Shown: positions 1 to 6,274 of the stretch, piece after piece
Position numbering within the stretch: position 1 is the stretch's first letter
Layout of the letters: each line of letters starts with the position of its first letter
From: a bacterium
GTDB lineage: Bacteria; Zixibacteria; MSB-5A5; GN15; FEB-12
Length of the DNA: 8,043 nt
NCBI GenBank assembly: GCA_030612965.1
Contig: JAUWMW010000100.1
Location: 1 to 8,043 of the forward strand
Direction: 5' to 3'
Made by a program: the position numbers and the translations under genes
The notes under the pieces: model-generated
Told to the model about the DNA's origin: nothing
Databases searched by the model: none
The model's input: only the letters and a program-made list of their open reading frames with translations

Positions 1-532
1 GCGCCAGCTTGCGTCCCTCGTCGAGCGCGTGGTAGTTGATCTCAAGCACCGATTTCTTGCGCGCCATTTTCTCCTTGATGATTCGCTTGATAGTATCGAA
101 CGACACGATTCCGGTGGCGCCGATGAAGGCACCCAACACGGCGACATTGGCCGCTTTGGCGTTGCCGGCTTTCATGGCGATCTCGTTGGCGGGCACGAGG
201 ATCTCATCGATGTCGGTTCGGTCAGTCGTTACATCGATCAACGAACTGTTCACGATAACCAGTCCACCCGTCTTGACAAGTGGTGTGAACTTGTCGAACG
301 ACGGTCGGTTAAAGACGCAGGCACACTGCGGATTGCTGATGATCGGTGAGCCGATCCGAATATCCGAAATCACAACCGTGCAGTAAGCCGTGCCGCCGCG
401 CATCTCCGGGCCGTAGGACGGAATCCAGGCAACCTGTTTGTCCTCTTCGATCCCGGCGTAAGCCAGAAGCTGTCCCGCCGTCATAATACCCTGCCCGCCG
501 AAACCGGCAAAGGTGACCTCGTACTGGGACAT
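1..532 (-). CDS. 2-oxoacid:ferredoxin oxidoreductase, gamma subunit (partial)
   Basis: This is the N-terminal 177 codons of the gamma subunit (POR/KOR gamma domain) of a 2-oxoacid:ferredoxin oxidoreductase; the C-terminus lies beyond the left edge. Visible marks are the N-terminal glycine-rich motif AGFGGQGI (residues 9-16), the family signature PSYGPEMRGG (38-47), and further on NPQCACVFNRPSFDKF. In the family this subunit helps close the active site and bind CoA. The ATG shares one base with the TGA of the beta gene (TGATG), and a strong GGAGGG lies 6 nt upstream (544-539), so the start is secure and the two genes are translationally coupled. It is the last oxidoreductase gene of a delta-alpha-beta-gamma operon. 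Whether anything follows it is not visible. The call to the gamma family is firm; the substrate is not determined. Confidence 0.93.
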   Translation of the reverse strand, partial: MSQYEVTFAGFGGQGIMTAGQLLAYAGIEEDKQVAWIPSYGPEMRGGTAYCTVVISDIRIGSPIISNPQCACVFNRPSFDKFTPLVKTGGLVIVNSSLIDVTTDRTDIDEILVPANEIAMKAGNAKAANVAVLGAFIGATGIVSFDTIKRIIKEKMARKKSVLEINYHALDEGRKLA

Positions 533-1296
533 CAACTACCCTCCGGTTCGACGTAGTCTTTATAGCAACCGAGCGGGAAATACTTCATCATGTTTTCGTC
601 CAGCCACTCGATAGCTTCACCGGGTGTGTTGCCCCAGTTGGTCGGACAAGTAGACAGCACCTCCACCAGCGTGTAACACTTGTTGTCGCGCTGCAGGGTG
701 AAAGCTTTTCTGATCGCCTTCTTGGCCTTCAGTATATGTGCCGGAGTGTGCACGGCCACGCGCTCGATGTAGCCAGGTGTGGCCAACGCCGACAGCAATT
801 CAGCAATTCGGATTGGCTCTCCGGTAAGCGAAGTATCCCGCCCCATCGGACAGGTTGTCGTGATTTGCCCCGGCAATGTCGTTGGAGCCATTTGCCCGCC
901 GGTCATGCCGTAGACAGCGTTGTTGACAAAGATAGTCGTGAATTTTTCGCCACGGTTAGCGGCGTGTATGATTTCTCCCATGCCGATTGAGGCCAAATCA
1001 CCGTCGCCCTGATAGGTGAATACGATCATATCGGGACGCATCCGCTTGAAGCCGGTGGCCAGGGCGGGAGCGCGTCCGTGGGGCGCTTCCATGAAATCGG
1101 TGTCGAAGTAGTTGTAGCACAATACCGAACAACCGACCGGCGCCACACCGCAGGTTCTTTCGCGCAACCCCAATTCGTCCAGCACCTCCGAGACCATCCG
1201 GTGTATTACGCCATGGGTGCAGCCGGGGCAGTAATGAGTCACGACATCGCGCAACGTCACGGGACGATCAAAAACGGTTTTGCTGTCTACAGCCAT
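532..1296 (-). CDS. 2-oxoacid:ferredoxin oxidoreductase, beta (thiamine diphosphate-binding) subunit
   Basis: This 254-aa protein is the thiamine diphosphate-binding half of the enzyme that converts a 2-oxoacid plus CoA to an acyl-CoA, CO2 and reduced ferredoxin, or the reverse. The TPP motif is complete: GDGD at 97-100 and the paired NN at 125-126. YCPGC (22-26), C49 and C217 in STCPTNW match the cysteines that in this family hold the [4Fe-4S] cluster near the thiazolium ring. The length is normal for separate KorB/VorA subunits, shorter than PorB forms. ATG 1296 is chosen because GAGGA lies 4 nt upstream, directly after the alpha stop codon (gap 10 nt). The TGA overlaps the gamma ATG. The family assignment is certain; 2-oxoglutarate versus branched-chain or pyruvate specificity is open. 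Confidence 0.95.
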   Translation of the reverse strand: MAVDSKTVFDRPVTLRDVVTHYCPGCTHGVIHRMVSEVLDELGLRERTCGVAPVGCSVLCYNYFDTDFMEAPHGRAPALATGFKRMRPDMIVFTYQGDGDLASIGMGEIIHAANRGEKFTTIFVNNAVYGMTGGQMAPTTLPGQITTTCPMGRDTSLTGEPIRIAELLSALATPGYIERVAVHTPAHILKAKKAIRKAFTLQRDNKCYTLVEVLSTCPTNWGNTPGEAIEWLDENMMKYFPLGCYKDYVEPEGS

Positions 1297-1306
1297 GACT
1301 TCCTCG

Positions 1307-2398
1307 TTATTTCTTCTTCGCTGTACGTCGCTTGATACTGAGTACCTTGAGTACCTGCTCTTTCACTTCCTCGGGAGTGGGCACGATACCGCCGGAGCGG
1401 CCGAAGAAATGCACCGGGCGGCGACCCTGAATCGCCCTTTCGACGTCTTCCATCATCTGTGCCATGCTCATCTCAATCGTCAGCACTGACTTGATGTTTT
1501 TCCTGGTGGCTTCCCTGAGGATCTCTTTCTCCGGGAAGGGGTAGAGACTGATCGGTCGGAACAAGCCCACCGACACGCCGTCCGCTTCCAATTCATCGAT
1601 AGCCGTCTGACAGATGCGCGCCATGGTGCCGTAGGCGACGATCAGAATCTTGTTCTCAGCGCTGATCTTGTATGACTCACAACGAACCTCTTCTCGGATC
1701 ATCTGCTGGTATTTCTTCTCCAGGATCAGGACGTTGTTCTCCAAGCCCACCGGATCGAGGAAGAGTGACTTGATAATCCGCGCCTTGCGATCCAGCGCCC
1801 CGGTGGCCGCCCATTCGTCCGTTGACGGCAGGGGCGGCTCCTCATAGCTTTCGGGGAACTCAACCGCCTCCATCATCTGCCCTATCATGCCGTCGCCGAT
1901 CATCATCACCGGGTTACGGTATTTCTGAGCCAGGTGAAAACAGAGCATGGTCAGATCGACCGCCTCCTGGACGGTCGACGGTGCGAGTACGAGCGTACGG
2001 TAGTCGCCGTGCCCGCCCCCCTTGACGGCCTGAAAATAGTCCGCCTGGGCCGGCAGGATCCCGCCAAGACCAGGACCGCCGCGCATGATATTAATAATCA
2101 CCGCCGGCAGTTCGGCGCCGGCCATGTAAGAGATCGCTTCCTGCATCAAGCTGATGCCGGGGCTCGACGAAGTCGTGAACACTCGCTTGCCGGTGGAGGC
2201 CGCCCCAAAGAGCATATTGGCCACGGCCAACTCACTCTCGCCCTGAAGAAACATGCCGCCGACTTCCGGCATCCGCTTCGAGAGGTACTCCGCCACTTCG
2301 GTCTGCGGCGTGATCGGGTAGCAGAAGTAACCTTCCGCACCGGCGCGCAAGGCAGCCTCGGCGATCGCTTCGTTTCCTTTCATCAGGACTTTGGCCAT
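1307..2398 (-). CDS. 2-oxoacid:ferredoxin oxidoreductase, alpha subunit (VorB/KorA type)
   Basis: This 363-aa alpha subunit carries the pyrimidine-binding domain of the thiamine enzyme, followed by the transketolase C-terminal-like domain. Diagnostic stretches are YPITPQTE (27-34), the substrate-facing SSSPGISLMQE (77-87), RGGPGLGG (106-113), QADYFQAVKGGGHGD (118-132) and GDGMIGQMM near the middle. The gamma domain is not fused to it, so this is the four-separate-subunit architecture. YPITPQTE and the overall length recall proteins annotated as VorB (2-oxoisovalerate enzyme), but KorA (2-oxoglutarate synthase) proteins are close relatives, so no symbol is given. The start ATG has AGGA 9 nt upstream (2411-2408). 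It sits 29 nt after the delta gene and 10 nt before beta. The C-terminus ends in a basic tail (RRTAKKK). Confidence 0.95.
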   Translation of the reverse strand: MAKVLMKGNEAIAEAALRAGAEGYFCYPITPQTEVAEYLSKRMPEVGGMFLQGESELAVANMLFGAASTGKRVFTTSSSPGISLMQEAISYMAGAELPAVIINIMRGGPGLGGILPAQADYFQAVKGGGHGDYRTLVLAPSTVQEAVDLTMLCFHLAQKYRNPVMMIGDGMIGQMMEAVEFPESYEEPPLPSTDEWAATGALDRKARIIKSLFLDPVGLENNVLILEKKYQQMIREEVRCESYKISAENKILIVAYGTMARICQTAIDELEADGVSVGLFRPISLYPFPEKEILREATRKNIKSVLTIEMSMAQMMEDVERAIQGRRPVHFFGRSGGIVPTPEEVKEQVLKVLSIKRRTAKKK

Positions 2399-2427
2399 TA
2401 ATAAATTTCCTGTCTCAATTCGCCGAG

Positions 2428-2661
2428 TCAGTACTCAAACAGTTCGAATATCAAACCGTGCGCATGCACCTCGATGGCCACGTCGGGGCAGACCAGCGCG
2501 CAGATGCGGCAACCGATACAACGCGAGGGGTCGTGTACCCTGGCGTAAAAATACCCACGCACCGTGATCTCCTTGGACATCGAGATAATATGCTGCGGGC
2601 AGGCCCGCACACACAACTCACAACCCTTACACTGGTTCTTGTCTATCGTAATCCCGGGCAT
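2428..2661 (-). CDS. 2-oxoacid:ferredoxin oxidoreductase, delta subunit (2x[4Fe-4S] ferredoxin)
   Basis: This 77-aa bacterial-type ferredoxin carries two classical cluster motifs, CKGCELCVRACP and CIGCRICALVCP, each C-x2-C-x2-C-x3-C-P. It should bind two [4Fe-4S] clusters and pass electrons between the beta-subunit cluster and external ferredoxin. An open frame reaches a GTG at 2670, but ATG 2661 is preferred: AAGG and GAGG sit just upstream, and the resulting N-terminus (MPGITIDKNQCKGC) is typical of separate delta subunits. It lies first among the four oxidoreductase genes, 24 nt after the ATPase stop and 29 nt before alpha. This delta-alpha-beta-gamma order is the common one for Kor/Vor clusters. 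Identity as a dicluster ferredoxin is certain, and the subunit role follows from position. Confidence 0.94.
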   Translation of the reverse strand: MPGITIDKNQCKGCELCVRACPQHIISMSKEITVRGYFYARVHDPSRCIGCRICALVCPDVAIEVHAHGLIFELFEY

Positions 2662-2664
2662 ACA

Positions 2665-2673
2665 CCTCACCTT
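2665..2673 (-). promoter_or_regulatory. Ribosome binding site for the delta subunit
   Basis: On the minus strand the sequence AAGGTGAGG ends 3 nt before ATG 2661. AAGG is 8 nt and GAGG 3 nt from the start codon. The possible GTG start at 2670 falls inside this site, which argues for the ATG. Confidence 0.6.
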
Positions 2674-2685
2674 GAGTAATAACAG

Positions 2686-3417
2686 CTACTCATCGCCGGC
2701 GGAACTCTCCCACGGTTTCAGCAGAAGACGCTCCAGTGGGAGAATCGGAACGTCCACATTATCGAACTCATCGCATTCTATAATTTCTTTCAAGCCGCTT
2801 AGAAATGCCACCGGAAGGTCCGAGCGCCGGCTTACCTGCCGGGCAAGTTCCAGTCCGTCAAGAGCGATCTGCGCTGTCGTTTCCTCCAGCAGATGCGTGT
2901 TGGAGACGATACCGGTGAACTTCAGCCGCGATGACGATTCGATGTCATTGATCATCTTCAGACAGCCGTCGAGGTCGGCAGTGAAAGGCCGGTTGCCGTT
3001 CAGCACCAGCAACATCTCATAGGCGCCCTCTTCAAACGACCCTGAAAGCGAGCTCAGCACTCGCGCCCCGACGTCGTCTCCCCCCACATCCAGCACCAGT
3101 ACTCCCTGCCGCTGTTCGATAGCACCCTTTACTTCCGGCAGGATGATGGGCAGATCGGCGTAATGCTGGCCGCCGGTAGGGTTGATGGTACGGATGCCCA
3201 GCGATGTGAGTTGCTCCGATGCTTCACGCGAGCGGAAGTACGGATTGACAATATCCAGATCAGCAATCGCCACCTGCGCCGACCCGGCGTTCACCAACTG
3301 TCGGCTCAAGTTTACGGCAACTTCGGATTTGCCACTGCCGTATCCGCCCACAATTATCAGGATACTCTTAGAGAAGGTGGGGAGACGATGCTGTTTCACA
3401 AGACTGATCACCAACAC
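2686..3417 (-). CDS. P-loop ATPase of the CbiA/CobQ-like type, first gene of the oxidoreductase operon
   Basis: This 243-aa soluble nucleotide-binding protein has a canonical Walker A GGYGSGKSE (24-32). It also has ADLDIVNPYFRSRE (52-65), a conserved block of SIMIBI-type P-loop proteins, and VLDVGGDD (108-115) as probable Walker B. LVLNGNRPFT (137-146) and IVSNTHL (170-176) look like nucleotide- or base-contact strands. The signature lysine of MinD/ParA/Mrp (KGGxGKT) is absent, and so is any CxxC, so an Mrp/Nbp35-type Fe-S scaffold is unlikely. Such proteins are often labelled cobalamin biosynthesis CbiA, but no corrin gene is near; an accessory role for the oxidoreductase is an inference from the 24-nt spacing. 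A stop precedes GTG 3417, so it is the earliest start. GTG 3399, with GGTGATC 6 nt upstream, is a good alternative and would shorten the protein by six residues. Confidence 0.85.
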   Translation of the reverse strand: MLVISLVKQHRLPTFSKSILIIVGGYGSGKSEVAVNLSRQLVNAGSAQVAIADLDIVNPYFRSREASEQLTSLGIRTINPTGGQHYADLPIILPEVKGAIEQRQGVLVLDVGGDDVGARVLSSLSGSFEEGAYEMLLVLNGNRPFTADLDGCLKMINDIESSSRLKFTGIVSNTHLLEETTAQIALDGLELARQVSRRSDLPVAFLSGLKEIIECDEFDNVDVPILPLERLLLKPWESSAGDE

Positions 3418-3475
3418 TCACACACGCTGTATCGCATCCTTCGGCCAAGTTCATGCTATCACGTCCGGCGAGCAC

Positions 3476-3506
3476 ATTATGGACCAGTGCGGTCCACTAA
3501 AGTCAC
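3476..3506 (-). promoter_or_regulatory. Weak candidate promoter for the ATPase-oxidoreductase operon
   Basis: Read on the minus strand there is GTGACT (3506-3501) and CATAAT (3481-3476) with a 19-nt spacer. The -10 matches five of six consensus bases; the -35 and the spacing are poor. The palindrome at 3480-3496 covers the spacer and touches the -10, as an operator would. This is weak evidence, listed because some promoter must lie in this region. Confidence 0.2.
3480..3496. promoter_or_regulatory. 17-bp palindrome, possible operator
   Basis: TGGACC-AGTGC-GGTCCA is a perfect inverted repeat with 6-bp arms and a 5-bp centre, located between the divergent operons. Size and symmetry suit a dimeric regulator. 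No known regulator box is recognised. A 6-bp arm can occur by chance, so the position is the main support. Confidence 0.3.
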
Positions 3507-3586
3507 CACCGGCATTGGCTCAAATATCGCACGGAGGCCTTCTGATGTCAAGCCAAGTTGTGAAAATGATAACGAATATAATCGGT

Positions 3587-3615
3587 TTGACACGATTGTA
3601 AGCCCAGACTATATT
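3587..3615 (+). promoter_or_regulatory. Sigma70-type promoter for the lipoprotein/citryl-CoA lyase operon
   Basis: TTGACA (3587-3592) is a perfect -35. It is followed after exactly 17 nt by TATATT (3610-3615), which matches the -10 consensus at five of six bases. Transcription would start near 3621-3623, about 70 nt before the lipoprotein ATG. This is the strongest promoter in the window and faces the right way. Confidence 0.7.
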
Positions 3616-3625
3616 GTCGCATCTT

Positions 3626-3697
3626 ATGAGCTTAGGAGAAATCCGACTCGCTATGGCTGGTCGGGACAAATCAGAGAATCGGGTGCAGAAATCATGA
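3626..3697 (+). CDS. Possible small upstream ORF / leader peptide
   Basis: This is a 23-codon frame from ATG 3626 (or 14 codons from ATG 3653) that ends in TGA 3695-3697, overlapping the lipoprotein ATG as ATGA. It begins only a few bases after the predicted transcription start. AGGAG at 3634-3638 lies 14 nt before the inner ATG, a long spacing. The peptide is charged (inner form MAGRDKSENRVQKS) and matches nothing recognised. The lipoprotein lacks a clear Shine-Dalgarno site of its own, so coupling through this frame is plausible. It may equally be chance. Confidence 0.25.
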   Translation: MSLGEIRLAMAGRDKSENRVQKS

Positions 3698-4524
3698 CTA
3701 AAACACTTCTTAGAATGTTAGCAGTGGCCGCGTTGTCCTCAGCCCTTTTAGTCGGCTGTGGCGGCAAGCAGGAAGTTGAAGAGGGACCTCGATACAAGAT
3801 TCCGGCGGGTTGGCTCTCTTATACCTACGAAAACATCAAGATCGTCTACCCGCCCGGTCATCTTCACAGTGCGTCCATGCATGACTTCGCGGTCTGGTAC
3901 AACTGGGCGCTGCGAACCGATTGCAATTTCCTGAACATACGTATCCCTGTAGACACTCTGATCGTGTTCTACTACACCGGTCATGGTCAGGGCAACGAGA
4001 TGACCGGTCACTACTATCCATGGGCCGATCGCGATGTCATCCATTTCTGGTTGCCCAGCCACAAAGGTCCGACGCTTATGCAGTTCCTGTTGCCATACTG
4101 GTTGGACAAGGAACCACAATACCAGTTTCTTAAGCATGGTCTGATATCGCTGCTGGATTACTCAGACCAAAACTACCACGAGTACACGTGGCGCTACTAT
4201 CAGAACGATAGCTTGATTCCGCTGGTCGAATTGTCCAAAGATACCACCGTTGACTCCAACAAGGAACGCTGGCAATCGGCCCTGAGTGCTTCCTTTGTTG
4301 ACTTCCTCGTTTTGCGCTACGGCATTCAGGGGTTAAACCTGATGTACCGTGCCGAGGCGGACTGGGAGTTGGCCACTCAGGGAATTCTCAAGACGCCCAC
4401 TGACACTTTGCAGACACGGTGGCTGGAATTTGTCGAGAAAGTGGTCAAGGGTGAATCGCCGCCGGAGCAACCAGACACAATAAGGTCCCCCAGCTTTGAA
4501 TTCGATCCCGAAAGTGAGGGTTGA
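3694..4524 (+). CDS. Lipoprotein resembling a peptidase-MA-like protein without the catalytic motif
   Basis: This 276-aa protein has a type II signal peptide: basic TKTLLR, a hydrophobic core, and lipobox L19-V20-G21-C22. Glycine follows the cysteine, so an outer-membrane or envelope anchor is expected. The rest is rich in aromatic residues. The layout recalls peptidase-MA-like gluzincins: an early block with IKIVYPP (48-54), then a helix and KHGL (147-150) where such enzymes have an EGLA-type motif, then SASFVDFLVLRYG (198-210) and a closing TRWLEFVEKV (241-250). No HExxH is present; the expected place reads TLMQFLLPYW (127-136), and H148 stands where the third zinc ligand Glu would be. If the match holds it is a non-catalytic relative. 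ATG 3694 is chosen because it gives the signal peptide. A frame open back to 3163 is antisense to the ATPase and is not used. Tail function unknown. Confidence 0.75.
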   Translation: MTKTLLRMLAVAALSSALLVGCGGKQEVEEGPRYKIPAGWLSYTYENIKIVYPPGHLHSASMHDFAVWYNWALRTDCNFLNIRIPVDTLIVFYYTGHGQGNEMTGHYYPWADRDVIHFWLPSHKGPTLMQFLLPYWLDKEPQYQFLKHGLISLLDYSDQNYHEYTWRYYQNDSLIPLVELSKDTTVDSNKERWQSALSASFVDFLVLRYGIQGLNLMYRAEADWELATQGILKTPTDTLQTRWLEFVEKVVKGESPPEQPDTIRSPSFEFDPESEG

Positions 4525-4525
4525 T

Positions 4526-5290
4526 ATGAGCGACGGAAAATGGAAGACAGCCATCACCGATATCGGCCCGGGGAAAATCCGGGTTAGAGGGTACAACATC
4601 ACCGACATCATGGAAAACCTCTCTTATGCCGAGGCTGTCTACCTGATTCTCAAGGGTGAACGTCCCGGCAAAGCCGAGGCGGAACTGATGAACGCCATTT
4701 TGGTCTCATCGATTGACCACGGCGCCTCGCCGCCCTCGGTGTTAGGCGCGCGCACCGTCATGTCCGGCGGCAACTCGCTCAACGCCGCGATAGCCGGTGG
4801 TGTGCTGGTGATCGGCGATACCCACGGTGGCGCGATCGAGCAAGCGGCGAAGATCATGCAAGAGTGGGCGCAAAAAGATGGCGACGTCGCCGCCATCGCC
4901 AACGACCTGGTCGACTGGATGAGAGAGCACAAAAAGCGCATGCCGGGGTTTGGACATCGTCTGCACAAAGTTGACCCGCGCACCGGCAAGCTGTTCGAGA
5001 TCGCTGAGCGTCACGGATACGGCGGGCGTCATATCGGTCTCTGCCGCGCTATCGAAACAGCTCTTGCTGAGAAGACCGGCCGCACCCTGCCTATCAATGT
5101 CGATGGCGCTATCGCGGCGGTGATTTCGGACATGGGTTTCGACTGGCGATTGGGGAAGGGGTTCTTCATCATCTCACGTCTCCCCGGACTGCTTGCTCAC
5201 ACCTACGAAGAGATGACTCGCGAACGTCCCATGCGCACACTCGGCCCTCCACCTTACGACTACGACGGCCCAGAGGAGAGGGAGATGTAA
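4526..5290 (+). CDS. Citryl-CoA lyase (short citrate-synthase-family protein)
   Basis: This 254-aa soluble member of the citrate synthase superfamily has the size of stand-alone citryl-CoA lyases, well short of full citrate synthases (about 400 aa or more) and matching the C-terminal domain of ATP-citrate lyase. Active-site residues are all present: H65 in SSIDHGASPPS, H100 in GDTHGGAIE, H144 in MPGFGHRLHKVDPR (139-152) and D193 in NVDGAIAAV (191-199). The C-terminal RERPMRTLGPPPYDYDGPEER is typical. The expected reaction is citryl-CoA to acetyl-CoA plus oxaloacetate, the second half of citrate cleavage in some reductive TCA cycles. The partner citryl-CoA synthetase is not in the window. ATG 4526 follows the lipoprotein stop by 1 nt, with GAGGG 5 nt upstream; an earlier in-frame ATG at 4496 would overlap that gene. 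Citrate synthase activity cannot be excluded. Confidence 0.88.
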   Translation: MSDGKWKTAITDIGPGKIRVRGYNITDIMENLSYAEAVYLILKGERPGKAEAELMNAILVSSIDHGASPPSVLGARTVMSGGNSLNAAIAGGVLVIGDTHGGAIEQAAKIMQEWAQKDGDVAAIANDLVDWMREHKKRMPGFGHRLHKVDPRTGKLFEIAERHGYGGRHIGLCRAIETALAEKTGRTLPINVDGAIAAVISDMGFDWRLGKGFFIISRLPGLLAHTYEEMTRERPMRTLGPPPYDYDGPEEREM

Positions 5291-5297
5291 GGAGAAA

Positions 5298-6221
5298 ATG
5301 TCGGGACACAGAACCAAAGGTGAACACTATATCCCGCGTGCGGCTTATCTTGAGCACTTTGCCGATGACTCACAAAAGAAACCTGTCTTATGGGTCTACG
5401 AATTCGATAACAACATTGGGATAAGAATCGAAGGGGAAAAAGGAATTCCGGCAAGACAACTCTGCAAAGAAACCTACCTCTATGAATCACCTAATCAACC
5501 GGTCAACACCTTGGAGCAAATGCTCCACAAGGTAGAGGACGCGTACCTGGATGTTCTTCGTACCGCCATCTTATTGAAGAAGCCCTTGACAGCTCGGGAT
5601 AAGTACAGAGTTGCACTCTTCATAACGACGCTCGAAACCAGGCTGCCCGCCATGCGAGACAATCTACAAGGTACTTTGGGCGATATTGAGAGCAAGGTTC
5701 AGGCGATGGAGGATCAGTTTGCCAATGGAGAGGAGACAGAGACTCACCGGGACATAAAAGAGGCAAAACACTCGATTTTTGCAGACGGCGTGATGATTGC
5801 TGCAGAGCTTAATGTCCTGCAACACCTGGATTTTCTGTTCATGGATAACAGTACTTTCTATGACCCATCTGTTGGTGGATTCTTCATCACTTCAGATCAC
5901 CCGGTGATGCGGTACGATTTTACTTTAATGAACGGTTTTGGTGGAATTCCACCATTGTCTGACACCATCGAGGTCATAGTACCGCTGACGCCCAAAGTTG
6001 CATTGTTTGCCAACAATCGGGGACTAAGTGGATACGAGGACATTCATCCAAACTTCATTATGGAACTCAACAATCGAGTTCTGTGCTATTCGCGCAGCCG
6101 CATCTTCGCTCCGCATCCACTTTCTGACGCGATCTGCGACAGAATGCTAAGCAGGAGCCGGCAGAGCTTTATTCTCGAATACATGCGACGAGAGGAAGAC
6201 CGGGATTCTGGTCAGGTGTAA
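5298..6221 (+). CDS. DUF4238 family protein
   Basis: This 307-aa protein of unknown function is recognised as DUF4238. Evidence is the N-terminal HYIPRAAYLEHFAD (10-23) followed by LWVYEFD, a CKETYLYE-like block, and a C-terminal FFITSDHPVMRYD (from residue 195) with PLTPKVALF (from 229). No signal peptide or membrane helix is seen, so it should be cytoplasmic. The middle third is helical and charged. AAGGAG (5289-5294) overlaps the preceding stop and ends 3 nt before the ATG; the gap to the citryl-CoA lyase is 7 nt, so it is probably cotranscribed. Its base use is visibly more A/T-rich than the upstream metabolic genes, and a mobile locus follows within 12 nt, which suggests later acquisition. 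Many DUF4238 genes are scattered accessory genes. A role in defence or toxicity has no direct support here. Confidence 0.8.
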   Translation: MSGHRTKGEHYIPRAAYLEHFADDSQKKPVLWVYEFDNNIGIRIEGEKGIPARQLCKETYLYESPNQPVNTLEQMLHKVEDAYLDVLRTAILLKKPLTARDKYRVALFITTLETRLPAMRDNLQGTLGDIESKVQAMEDQFANGEETETHRDIKEAKHSIFADGVMIAAELNVLQHLDFLFMDNSTFYDPSVGGFFITSDHPVMRYDFTLMNGFGGIPPLSDTIEVIVPLTPKVALFANNRGLSGYEDIHPNFIMELNNRVLCYSRSRIFAPHPLSDAICDRMLSRSRQSFILEYMRREEDRDSGQV

Positions 6222-6232
6222 TGTCTTACTTC

Positions 6233-6264
6233 GGTACCCCACCCAGAGCGCAGCGTCGGGTGGG
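6233..6264 (-). repeat. REP palindrome 1 (inverted copy upstream of RAYT)
   Basis: This 32-bp element begins GGTACCCCACCC and ends GGGTGGG. It is the reverse complement of REP 2 with one mismatch (31/32). The 7-bp arms CCCACCC and GGGTGGG can form a hairpin with a 13-nt centre. It ends 10 nt before the RAYT ATG and begins 11 nt after the DUF4238 stop. Confidence 0.85.
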
Positions 6265-6274
6265 ATAACTTGTT

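Larger units (their letters stand above)
3418..3693. other. Divergent intergenic control region
   Basis: This 276-bp stretch separates two divergent operons and is the only place from which both can be driven. It is more A/T-rich towards its right half. It holds a strong plus-strand promoter, a perfect 6+5+6 palindrome, a weak minus-strand promoter candidate and a small reading frame touching the lipoprotein start. An open frame crosses it in phase with the lipoprotein gene, but nothing in it resembles a protein. Confidence 0.6.

Noticed and set aside
1934..2401. Long plus-strand frame of 155 codons over the alpha gene
   Set aside because: It is a shadow of the alpha-subunit coding sequence, with no recognisable protein features.
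2564..3022. Plus-strand frame of 152 codons spanning the delta and ATPase genes
   Set aside because: It is antisense to two well-supported genes, and its serine/arginine-rich composition is typical of a shadow frame.
2686..3417. ATPase as a cobyrinate amidase (CbiA) in cobalamin synthesis
   Set aside because: It has no glutamine amidotransferase domain, is much shorter than CbiA, and no corrin gene is nearby.
3577..3582. Perfect TATAAT as a second plus-strand -10 box
   Set aside because: No -35-like hexamer lies 15-19 nt upstream and there is no TGn extension; the pair at 3587-3615 is far better.
3163..3693. In-frame upstream extension of the lipoprotein gene giving a 453-residue frame
   Set aside because: It runs antisense through the ATPase gene and the promoter region. 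Starting at 3694 gives a clean lipoprotein signal peptide.
4496..4525. Earlier ATG for the citryl-CoA lyase
   Set aside because: It would overlap the lipoprotein gene by 29 nt; ATG 4526 has a good ribosome site and fits the family's length.
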